This document shows positions 1 to 6,431 of a stretch of DNA of 64,000 nucleotides, one piece after another. Where the stretch lies: positions 1 to 64,000 of the forward strand of contig NZ_JAPJIV010000021.1 in the NCBI RefSeq assembly GCF_026241895.1, in the 5' to 3' direction. The number at the start of each line of letters is the position of its first letter. Within the stretch, counting starts at the first letter, position 1. The position numbers and the translations under genes are program-made. This DNA comes from Pseudomonas sp. RIT-562 (GTDB lineage Bacteria; Pseudomonadota; Gammaproteobacteria; Pseudomonadales; Pseudomonadaceae). The notes under the pieces were generated by a model. That model ran no database searches. It had not been told where the DNA came from and saw only the letters and a list, made by a program, of their open reading frames with translations.

Positions 1-247
1 ATCGCCATCGCCGGCAAGCCGGGCTCCTACGGACTTGCGCCGAACCCAAATCCCGCGTACCCCCCGGCCCCTGTAGGAGCCTGGCTTGCCAGCGATGGCG
101 TCCACCAGATCGCCATCGCCGGCAAGCCGGACTCCTACGGATTCGAGCCAATCCCAAATCCCGCATACACCCCGGCCCCTGTAGGAGCCTGGCTTGCCAG
201 CGATGACGTCCACCAGATCGCCATCGCCAGCAAGCCGGGCTCCTACG
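1..247. repeat. Tandem REPIN array (left edge)
   Basis: Two complete and one partial REPIN lie in tandem. Each full unit is a REP (GTAGGAGCCTGGCTTGCC then AGCGATG) followed by its inverted copy (CGCCATCGCC, GCAAGCC, CTCCTAC), at about 73-138 and 181-247, with a conserved spacer giving a period of about 108 bp. The first unit is cut by the window edge. The structure is non-coding and typical of Pseudomonas intergenic regions. Confidence 0.9.
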
Positions 248-301
248 GGCCCGAGCTGCGCCAAACCATCCCGTGCTTGCCTGTATGAAATAACTTGTGT
301 A

Positions 302-338
302 AATTTTCATGAAATTTAAATAATAAAATTTCATGAGG
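302..338. promoter_or_regulatory. AT-rich palindromic operator/promoter before the polyamine trio
   Basis: A palindrome (AAATTTTCATGAAATTT, 302-318) is followed by a second copy of its core (AAAATTTCATGA, about 326-337), ending just before the start codon at 344. Paired TTTCATGA elements in an AT-rich patch within GC-rich DNA look like an operator. The obvious candidate ligand is the XRE-cupin regulator encoded one gene downstream. That assignment is inference. Confidence 0.5.
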
Positions 339-343
339 CCCGC

Positions 344-1633
344 ATGTTTCACCAGTCCCCCCAGCACATCCCCAGTTATTACGCCCACACCTGCGCTGAC
401 CGGTTGGTGGACCGCGACCCGCTTGTGGGCGAGCAGGACACCGAGGTGCTGATCATCGGGGCGGGGTTCAGCGGGTTGCACACGGCCCTGCGCCTGGCGC
501 TCGCCGGCAAGCGCGTAACCTTGCTGGAAGCCAGTCGGGTGGCGTGGGCGGCGTCCGGGCGCAATGGCGGGCAGGCCATTCTTGGCTGGTCTTGCGACAT
601 GCCGCCGCTGGAGGCCGCGCTGGGTCATGAGCGTGCGCGGCGGCTGTGGGACAGCATGCGCTGGGCGGCAAGGGAGCTGCGTGATCTGCCCGGTCGGCAT
701 TACTTCGACTGCGATTACCGCCCCGGTCACCTCTGGACCTCAGTGATGCCGCGACGGGTCAGCCTGCTCACGGAGTGGCAGCACGAGGCCAGCCATAAAT
801 GGGGCCACGACGCCTTGCAGTTTATTCCCCGGGCGGAGTTACCCAGCTGGGTGGCGAGTGATCGTTATCAGGCCGGGCTGTTCGACCCCGAAGGTGGGCA
901 CCTCAACCCGTTGAAACTCGCACTTGGCCTGGCCGCTGCCATCGAGCGGGCTGGCGGACGTATCCATGAACAGAGCAAGGCGCTCAATTATCGCCAGGAG
1001 CGCGACGGGTATGTGGTCACCACCGAGCGCGGACGCATTCGTGCCGATGTACTGGTGCTGGCGTGCAATGCCTACCTTGATCAGCTGGATCCGCAGCTGT
1101 CGAGTTGCGTGCTGCCGGTCGGCACCTATCAGGTGGCAACCGCGCCGCTGGCAGAGCAGCAGGCCATCGCACTGCTGCCGCGCAATGTGTGCGTGACCGA
1201 CAATCAATTCGTCCTCGATTACTTTCGCCGCACGCCCGACCACCGCCTGCTGTTTGGCGGCGGCTGCACGTACCTGGGCGGCATGCCCAAGGATATTGCC
1301 GCCGCGACCCGACCGTTCCTGGAGCGAGTCTTTCCCCAGCTCAGGGGAGTCGAACTGGAGTTTGCCTGGGGCGGGCACATCGATCTGACCCTCAAGCGCA
1401 CGCCCGACATCGGTCGCCGTGGCGATCTCTACTGGCTGCAGGGCTACTCCGGCCACGGGGTGCTGCCGACACTGGCGGGCGCCCGCGCGGTTGCCGACGC
1501 GATACTCGGCCAGCCCGACGACCTGGCGCTGTACCAGGGCCTGATCAACGAGCGTTTCCCCGGCGGCAAATACCTGGCCGCACCGCTGGAAGCCGTGGGC
1601 AAGGCCTGGTATCGCCTGCGCGACAGCCTGTGA
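344..1633 (+). CDS. FAD-dependent oxidase, gamma-glutamylpolyamine oxidase (PuuB/PauB) type
   Basis: This 429-residue protein belongs to the DAO/GlpO superfamily. The dinucleotide-binding motif GAGFSG (residues 39-44) opens a Rossmann fold, and the C-terminal part has the PuuB-like pattern with GYSGHGV near residue 370. PuuB-type enzymes oxidise gamma-glutamyl-putrescine or related glutamylated amines to the aldehyde, releasing ammonia and H2O2, in the cytoplasm. The family-level call rests on the fold and on the neighbours: an XRE-cupin regulator and a glutamine-synthetase-like ligase follow in the same direction, the standard puu/pau set. The exact amine is not readable from sequence, because pseudomonads carry several paralogous sets. 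The ATG at 344 follows directly on the operator-like palindrome. Confidence 0.85.
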   Translation: MFHQSPQHIPSYYAHTCADRLVDRDPLVGEQDTEVLIIGAGFSGLHTALRLALAGKRVTLLEASRVAWAASGRNGGQAILGWSCDMPPLEAALGHERARRLWDSMRWAARELRDLPGRHYFDCDYRPGHLWTSVMPRRVSLLTEWQHEASHKWGHDALQFIPRAELPSWVASDRYQAGLFDPEGGHLNPLKLALGLAAAIERAGGRIHEQSKALNYRQERDGYVVTTERGRIRADVLVLACNAYLDQLDPQLSSCVLPVGTYQVATAPLAEQQAIALLPRNVCVTDNQFVLDYFRRTPDHRLLFGGGCTYLGGMPKDIAAATRPFLERVFPQLRGVELEFAWGGHIDLTLKRTPDIGRRGDLYWLQGYSGHGVLPTLAGARAVADAILGQPDDLALYQGLINERFPGGKYLAAPLEAVGKAWYRLRDSL

Positions 1634-1658
1634 ACCGCACCATTTCCGGAGTTTGCTG

Positions 1659-2213
1659 ATGGACATGCAAGAAGAGATATCGGCGCTGGCAATCCTGATC
1701 CAGGACCTGCGCAAACACAAAAAATACACGCTCAAGGAGCTGGCGGACAAAATCGGCCGCTCGGTGGGTTTCCTCTCCCAGGTCGAGCGCGGTTTGTCCC
1801 GGCCAACGGTGGCAGACCTGACAGCCATCAGCGAAACCCTCGGCGTGCCCACCACCTATTTCTACAGCCTGCCCAAACCCATGGCGCTGCCTTGGGTCAC
1901 TCGCCCGGACGAGCGCCGCACCCTGTACTACGCCGATGGCATTACCGACATCCTGGTCTCGCCAAAAATGCGCGCTTCGTTCTCGATGCTCGAAAGCCGG
2001 CTGGAGCCGGGGGCGAGCAGCGGCGACCGGCACATGAACGACAGCTCGGAGCAGGGCGGTTATGTGCTCGAAGGCGAGCTGACGTTATGGCTCGATGACG
2101 CCCAGCCCGTGACGTTGCGCACCGGCGACAGCTTTCAACTGGCCAGTCACACCCACTGCCGCTACGGCAATCTGGGCGACGTGCTTACCCGCGTGCTCTG
2201 GGTCTACACCTGA
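1659..2213 (+). CDS. XRE-family regulator with C-terminal cupin (PuuR/PauR-like)
   Basis: The protein has 184 residues. An N-terminal helix-turn-helix (about residues 10-65, with LKELADKIGRSVGFLSQVERG) is joined to a cupin domain (about 110-180, with GYVLEGELTLWLDD and HTHCRYGN). This architecture is that of PuuR/PauR, which repress polyamine catabolism and sense a polyamine or a glutamylated intermediate through the cupin. The chosen ATG at 1659 has CCGGA 8 bp upstream; a TTG at 1653 is also in frame but less likely. It lies 25 bp after the oxidase and 19 bp before the ligase, so the three are probably co-transcribed and autoregulated. Confidence 0.85.
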   Translation: MDMQEEISALAILIQDLRKHKKYTLKELADKIGRSVGFLSQVERGLSRPTVADLTAISETLGVPTTYFYSLPKPMALPWVTRPDERRTLYYADGITDILVSPKMRASFSMLESRLEPGASSGDRHMNDSSEQGGYVLEGELTLWLDDAQPVTLRTGDSFQLASHTHCRYGNLGDVLTRVLWVYT

Positions 2214-2232
2214 TAAAACAACAAGGAACACA

Positions 2233-3582
2233 ATGATGGATGCTGTGTGCTCTGATCTGCTTGCTGAAGTCCGTGCGTTTCGGCAGCGTTTTCCCGACGT
2301 GCGTTATGTCGACTTGATCGCCCTGGATATCCCCGGGCACTTCTATGGCAAGCGCTACCCGATCGAGATGCTCGAAAAGGTCGCGGCCGGAAGCGTCCTT
2401 AAGCTGCCGCAGAACTGCGTGCTGTTGGGCACCCAGGGGGGCCTGTTCAAGATCGGCGACTACTGCTTCAACGACGGTGATCCGGATGCCGCTCGCCGGC
2501 TGGTGCCTGGAACGCTGAAGCTGGTGAACTGGGAAAAACAACCGCTGGGGCAGATGCTGATCACCTCGGACGGCACCGCCAAGCCCATCGAATTCGAGCC
2601 GCGTGAGGTCCTGGCGCAAGTGCTGCAACGGCTCAAGGGCAAAGGCATTTTTCCGGTAGTGGCCTTCGAACTGGAGTTCTATCTGTTCGATCGCCAACTG
2701 CGCGACGGCCTGCCGCAGTTTGCCCGCGACCCGCTCAGCGACGATGCCGATGATCAGCCGAACATGCACATCGAGCGCCTGTCGCGGTTTTCCACGGTGC
2801 TGGACGACATGGTCGAGACTGCACGGGAACAAGGTATCGAAACCACCGTGATCACGGCCGAGTTGGGACCTGGCCAGTTCGAGATCAACTTCGGTCATCT
2901 CGATGACGGCCTGCGCGCTGCCGACTGGGCTGCCCTGTTCTGTCGCAGCACCCGGGGTGTAGCGCTCAAGCACAACTACCGCGCCAGCTTCATGGCCAAA
3001 CCCTATGTGCAGCATCCCGGCAGCGGCATGCATGTGCACGTCAGCCTTTACGATGAGGCCGGCAACAACCTGCTCGCAGCCCATGACCAGCAACCCTTGC
3101 GCCATGCAGTCGCCGGCTGCCTGGAAGTCTTGCCGCACTGCATGCCGATCTTCGCCCCGAACCACAACGCCATGCGCCGCCTCAGTGGCACGGTCAACAC
3201 GGCCACCCACGCCAGCTGGGGTTATGAAGACCGCGACGCGTGCCTGCGCGTGCCGGATTCGGATGCCAGGAACTTGCGGGTTGAACATCGCCTGGCCGGC
3301 GCCGATGCCAATCCGTACCTGGTGCTGGCGGCGATTCTGGTGGGGATGGAGCAGGGCCTGGAGGCTGGCCGTGAACCGATCGCGCCGCTGAACGAAGATC
3401 GCAGCAGTGGCATCGATTTCCCCACGCAAATGCTCGAAGCCGTGCAGGCCATGCAAGGTCACGCAACCTTGCGCGAAGGCTTGGGAGCGGAGTTTGTGGA
3501 TGTTTACTGTGAGAACAAGCGCCAGGATCATTTGGCATTCATGAACGAAATCAGCGCGCGGGAATATCGCTGGTTCATGTAG
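2233..3582 (+). CDS. Glutamine-synthetase-family gamma-glutamylpolyamine synthetase (PuuA/PauA type)
   Basis: This 449-residue protein is of the glutamine synthetase superfamily. It has the ATP/metal motif region KPYVQHPGSGMHVHVSL, then NHNAMRRLSG and EHRLAGADANPYL. PuuA-type ligases attach the gamma-carboxyl of glutamate to a polyamine at the cost of ATP, the committed step that protects the amine before oxidation. Length fits PuuA/PauA (about 450) rather than housekeeping GlnA (about 468), and it lacks GlnA's usual partners. AAGGAACACA precedes the ATG. Substrate choice among putrescine, cadaverine, spermidine or another monoamine is unresolved. Confidence 0.85.
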   Translation: MMDAVCSDLLAEVRAFRQRFPDVRYVDLIALDIPGHFYGKRYPIEMLEKVAAGSVLKLPQNCVLLGTQGGLFKIGDYCFNDGDPDAARRLVPGTLKLVNWEKQPLGQMLITSDGTAKPIEFEPREVLAQVLQRLKGKGIFPVVAFELEFYLFDRQLRDGLPQFARDPLSDDADDQPNMHIERLSRFSTVLDDMVETAREQGIETTVITAELGPGQFEINFGHLDDGLRAADWAALFCRSTRGVALKHNYRASFMAKPYVQHPGSGMHVHVSLYDEAGNNLLAAHDQQPLRHAVAGCLEVLPHCMPIFAPNHNAMRRLSGTVNTATHASWGYEDRDACLRVPDSDARNLRVEHRLAGADANPYLVLAAILVGMEQGLEAGREPIAPLNEDRSSGIDFPTQMLEAVQAMQGHATLREGLGAEFVDVYCENKRQDHLAFMNEISAREYRWFM

Positions 3583-3654
3583 GGCATCCTTAAAAAACAT
3601 GTGGATATATAAGGGCTTAGAAACCTTAGTAACTTTATGGTTAATTAAAACATC

Positions 3655-3683
3655 TTGTTACAGTGGGAAATATTAAGTAATAT
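3655..3683 (+). promoter_or_regulatory. Sigma70-type promoter for a candidate small RNA
   Basis: TTGTTA (3655-3660) and TAATAT (3678-3683) are separated by exactly 17 bp, a near-ideal -35/-10 pair in an AT-rich patch. The 10 region also forms AATATT-AAGT-AATATT, a perfect inverted repeat. No ORF starts downstream on this strand; an intrinsic terminator follows about 40 bp later. Confidence 0.45.
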
Positions 3684-3689
3684 TCGTCC

Positions 3690-3758
3690 CGCGTTCACCA
3701 CCACGGTTTATGCATTTTTAAGTCCCAGGCGTCCATCAGCTGCCTGGGATTTTTTTTT
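3690..3758 (+). ncRNA. Candidate small RNA of about 70 nt
   Basis: The interval between the predicted start point (about 3690) and the T-run of the terminator contains no ORF. It could be an independent small RNA or simply the tail of the polyamine operon with a fortuitous promoter. The call rests only on the promoter-terminator pair. Confidence 0.3.
3723..3758 (+). terminator. Intrinsic terminator
   Basis: TCCCAGGC (3723-3730) pairs with GCCTGGGA (3742-3749) around an 11-nt loop, followed by nine T residues. It closes the polyamine trio and/or the candidate small RNA. A single inverted REP lies further on at about 3838-3860. Confidence 0.9.
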
Positions 3759-3863
3759 GCCCGGGATTTAATCCGTCCGGTCAGCGGATTTGAAATACAG
3801 GCGATTGGCGGCGTATCAGTTACACCGCAGCGGCCCGATCGCCAGCAAGCGGGCTCCTACTGA

Positions 3864-4658
3864 TCAATGCCCCACCAGCTCTTCCAGCAACTGTTCCTTA
3901 TACCCCTGCAATACCCTTGAAGCCCGGTCCCGGGGATGTGCCAGGTCGACTTTGATCTCATGCTTGATCCGCCCAGGATGAGCGTCCATGACAATCACCC
4001 GGTCGCCCAGGTACAGCGCTTCCTCGATGTCGTGGGTGACCATGATGACCGTGCACCGCTGTTGCACCCAGATGCGCTGCAACTCGTGCTGCAGGCGCAC
4101 CCGCGTCAGGGCATCCAGGGCGCCGAGGGGTTCGTCGAGCAACAGCACCTTGGGTTTGTTGATCAGTGCCCGGGCGATTGCTGCGCGTTGCGCCATGCCG
4201 CCGGACAGCTGGTGCGGGTAGGCATTTTCAAAGCCTTCGAGGTTGACCAAGGCAATGTGCTCGGCCACCAGCCGGTGTTTTTCCGCCGGCGACAGGGGAT
4301 GGTTCTTCAGCGCCAGGGCAATGTTCTGGCTCAGGGTCATCCAGGGGAACAGTCGGTGGTCCTGGAACACGATCCCGCGTTCCAGGCTGGTGCCGACCAC
4401 GCGTTTGCCATCCAGCAGGATCTCGCCTTGATAGTCAGCCTCCAGCCCGACAATCAGCCGCAGCAATGTCGATTTCCCGCAACCGCTGGCGCCGACGATG
4501 CTGACGAATTCGCCGGGACGCACGTCGAGATTGATCTGCTGCAACACCGGCAGGGGGTGCCCTTCAATCCGGTAGGCCTTGCTCAGACCGCGGATCTGCA
4601 GGGCCCCGGTGTGCAGTGGGGTGCTGTGGGGAACAGCGTGTTGGGCGAATGCATTCAT
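3864..4658 (-). CDS. ABC importer ATPase, nitrate/sulfonate/taurine (SsuB/TauB) type
   Basis: A 264-residue ABC ATPase with Walker A GASGCGKST (residues 56-64), Q-loop in VFQDHRLFPW, signature LSGGMAQR, Walker B KVLLLDEP and switch His in VTHDIEEAL. The LFPWMT and LGALDALTR motifs are characteristic of the SsuB/TauB/NrtD group. It energises import of a small sulfur-containing anion through the two permeases encoded immediately upstream. It is the last gene of a minus-strand operon whose sigma54-type promoter sits at 6240-6255. No periplasmic binding protein is encoded beside it. GAAGG precedes the start. Confidence 0.88.
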   Translation of the reverse strand: MNAFAQHAVPHSTPLHTGALQIRGLSKAYRIEGHPLPVLQQINLDVRPGEFVSIVGASGCGKSTLLRLIVGLEADYQGEILLDGKRVVGTSLERGIVFQDHRLFPWMTLSQNIALALKNHPLSPAEKHRLVAEHIALVNLEGFENAYPHQLSGGMAQRAAIARALINKPKVLLLDEPLGALDALTRVRLQHELQRIWVQQRCTVIMVTHDIEEALYLGDRVIVMDAHPGRIKHEIKVDLAHPRDRASRVLQGYKEQLLEELVGH

Positions 4659-4670
4659 GGGTATCGGCCT

Positions 4671-5432
4671 TCAGCGAGTGTTGCGCCAGCGCAGCAAATG
4701 GCGGCTCAGGAGAGTGAATAGCAGGGTCATCAAGTAGCCGCAGAGGCCGATGCACAGCACGCTGAGGACGATGACTTCCATGCGTGAACCGGCCTCGGCG
4801 TTCATCATCAGGTTGCCCAGGCCTGCGCCGGAAGACAGGAACAATTCGCTGCCCACTGCCGTGACCCAGGCAAATGCCAGGGCATGCAACACGCCGGTGG
4901 CAATGCTCGGCAGTGCCGCCGGCAGCAGCACATGGCGCAAGCGTTGCCAGCGAGTCAGCACCAGCACCTGGCCGACCTCGCGATAGCGTTGCTCGACATG
5001 GCTGAAGCCCTGGTACGTGTTGAGCACCATCGGATAAAACGCCGCGAGACTGACGATCAGCACCTTGGAAAATTCACCGTTGCCGAACCACATCGCGATC
5101 AGCGGAATCCAGCCGAGCATCGGCACCTGGCGTATGGAATGAAACAGCGGGCCAATCAAGCGATTGGCCAGCGCCGACTGGGCCATCAACACGCCCAGCA
5201 GCACACCGAAGAACATGCCCAGGGCCAAGCCAGTGCTGGTGCGCGCGAGGCTGGCCCAGAGGTTCACCAGCAGTTCGCCGTTGGCCAGCATTTCGACGAG
5301 CGCCGAGCCGATTTGCGCCAATGGCACGAAGGCGTAGGCGCCAGCCGCACCCTGGCGCGACAGGTACTCCCAGGCGCCGAGCAACAGGAGTGGCAACAAC
5401 AGGCCACGGGCTTTGCCAGGTAATCGAGACAT
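4671..5432 (-). CDS. ABC importer permease (SsuC/TauC type)
   Basis: This 253-residue inner-membrane protein has about six hydrophobic segments and the EAA-type loop region around QRYREVGQVLVLTRWQRLRHVLLPAALPSIATG. The RQVPMLGWIPLIAMWFG stretch is typical of the SsuC family. The start at 5432 has AGGAG seven bases upstream. It lies 9 bp after the paired permease and 12 bp before the ATPase. Two different permeases with one ATPase suggest a heterodimeric channel; substrate is inferred from the sulfur context. Confidence 0.85.
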   Translation of the reverse strand: MSRLPGKARGLLLPLLLLGAWEYLSRQGAAGAYAFVPLAQIGSALVEMLANGELLVNLWASLARTSTGLALGMFFGVLLGVLMAQSALANRLIGPLFHSIRQVPMLGWIPLIAMWFGNGEFSKVLIVSLAAFYPMVLNTYQGFSHVEQRYREVGQVLVLTRWQRLRHVLLPAALPSIATGVLHALAFAWVTAVGSELFLSSGAGLGNLMMNAEAGSRMEVIVLSVLCIGLCGYLMTLLFTLLSRHLLRWRNTR

Positions 5433-5441
5433 CAGTGGCTC

Positions 5442-6203
5442 CTAGCGGGTCTGCCAGCGAAACAGCCGCTGTTCAAGTTGGCGAAAGGTGAAGTCCAGGG
5501 CGAAACCGATGATGCCGGTGACCACGATGCCGACCATCACCACATCGATGCGCAGCATCTGCCGGCTCATTTCGATCATCTGTCCCAGGCCACTGTCGGC
5601 GGCGAGCAATTCAGTCGCCACCAGCACTACCCAGGCACGAGTCAGGCTGATGCGGAACCCGGTGATGATCGGCGGCGCGGCGGCGGGCAGGGCGATCTCG
5701 CGAACGAAAGTCGGCCAGCGCAGGCGATAGACGTCGGCCACTTCGAAGTAGCTGCGGGGAATCGCCTTGACACCTTCGCTGGCGGCCAGGGCCACGGGGA
5801 AGAAGGCGGTCTTGGCAACGATGATGATCTTGAAGGTTTCGTCGATGCCAAACAGCAGCACAAACATCGGAATCAGGGCGATGCTGGGGATCTGGCGCAG
5901 GGTGTGGAACAGCGGTGCGCAGTAGACCTCGACGGTCTTCGACAGCGCCATCAGCACGCCGAAGGCGAGGCCTGCCAGCGATCCGATGCCAAATCCCAAC
6001 CCCAGCCGGGACAGGCTGTTAAGCAGGTGATCAAGCAGTTCGCCGCTGGCGGACAGCTCTTCGAACGCCTGCCACACCTGGGCAGGTGGGACTAGCAAGT
6101 TGCGTGGGAAAATCCCGGCCTCGGCCACCGCCGCCCAGAGCAATAACAGGGCAGCGGGGGAGATGAGCCAGGTCAGGCAGTACAGCAGGCGTTGGGTGCG
6201 CAT
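5442..6203 (-). CDS. ABC importer permease (SsuC/TauC type), first gene of the importer operon
   Basis: A membrane protein of 253 residues from the ATG at 6203 (MRTQRLLYCL), with the RQIPSIALIPMFVLLFGIDE block and an EAA-like loop (RSYFEVADVYRLRWPTFVREIALPAAAPPIITG). An in-frame ATG at 6299 would add 32 residues translated from REP sequence. That start is rejected because the predicted sigma54 promoter at 6240-6255 would lie inside it. With the 6203 start the leader is about 25 nt. It pairs with the next permease and the SsuB-like ATPase. Confidence 0.82.
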   Translation of the reverse strand: MRTQRLLYCLTWLISPAALLLLWAAVAEAGIFPRNLLVPPAQVWQAFEELSASGELLDHLLNSLSRLGLGFGIGSLAGLAFGVLMALSKTVEVYCAPLFHTLRQIPSIALIPMFVLLFGIDETFKIIIVAKTAFFPVALAASEGVKAIPRSYFEVADVYRLRWPTFVREIALPAAAPPIITGFRISLTRAWVVLVATELLAADSGLGQMIEMSRQMLRIDVVMVGIVVTGIIGFALDFTFRQLEQRLFRWQTR

Positions 6204-6239
6204 GGCGGTTCTTATTTCGGCGAAGTACCTGGGGGGTAT

Positions 6240-6255
6240 CGCAAGAGGTGTGCCA
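6240..6255 (-). promoter_or_regulatory. Sigma54 (-24/-12) promoter of the SsuBC-like importer operon
   Basis: On the minus strand this reads TGGCACACCTCTTGCG, matching TGGCACG-N4-TTGCW at 14 of 16 positions counting the four spacer bases, with the required GG-N10-GC spacing. Start would be near 6228, about 25 nt before the ATG at 6203. The shared 17-bp motif lies about 145 bp upstream. Confidence 0.75.
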
Positions 6256-6283
6256 GTGTCGTGGGATTGCGCTGTTGCGTTTG

Positions 6284-6360
6284 ACGCCATCGCCGGCAAG
6301 CCAGGCTCCTACAGGTTTTGCGCGATCCCTGTGGGGGCTGGCTTGCCAGCGATTGCGTCA
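6284..6360. repeat. REP pair
   Basis: An inverted REP (CGCCATCGCCGGCAAGCC, then CTCCTAC) is followed by a diverged forward REP (GGCTGGCTTGCCAGCGAT). It sits between the sigma54 promoter and its upstream motif. Confidence 0.8.
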
Positions 6361-6399
6361 GCCAAGGCCGCGGCCATTGGTGCCCCATCAACACCCCAT

Positions 6400-6416
6400 T
6401 GCTGCCCCAGCAACAC
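6400..6416 (-). promoter_or_regulatory. Shared upstream motif, copy 1 (putative activator site)
   Basis: The minus strand reads GTGTTGCTGGGGCAGCA, one of four copies of GTG(T/C)TGCTGN(A/G)GCAGCA, with half-sites TGCTG and CAGCA. It lies about 145 bp upstream of the sigma54 promoter, the usual distance for an enhancer-binding protein. The regulator is not encoded in the window; an SfnR-like activator is my inference. Confidence 0.65.
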
Positions 6417-6431
6417 TCCAGCAGCAGTCCC

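Noticed and set aside
2185..3600. 471-codon open frame antisense to the glutamine-synthetase-like gene
   Set aside because: Shadow frame; the plus-strand protein matches a family end to end.
5442..6299. Longer start for the importer permease at 6299
   Set aside because: The extra 32 residues come from REP sequence and would contain the predicted promoter.
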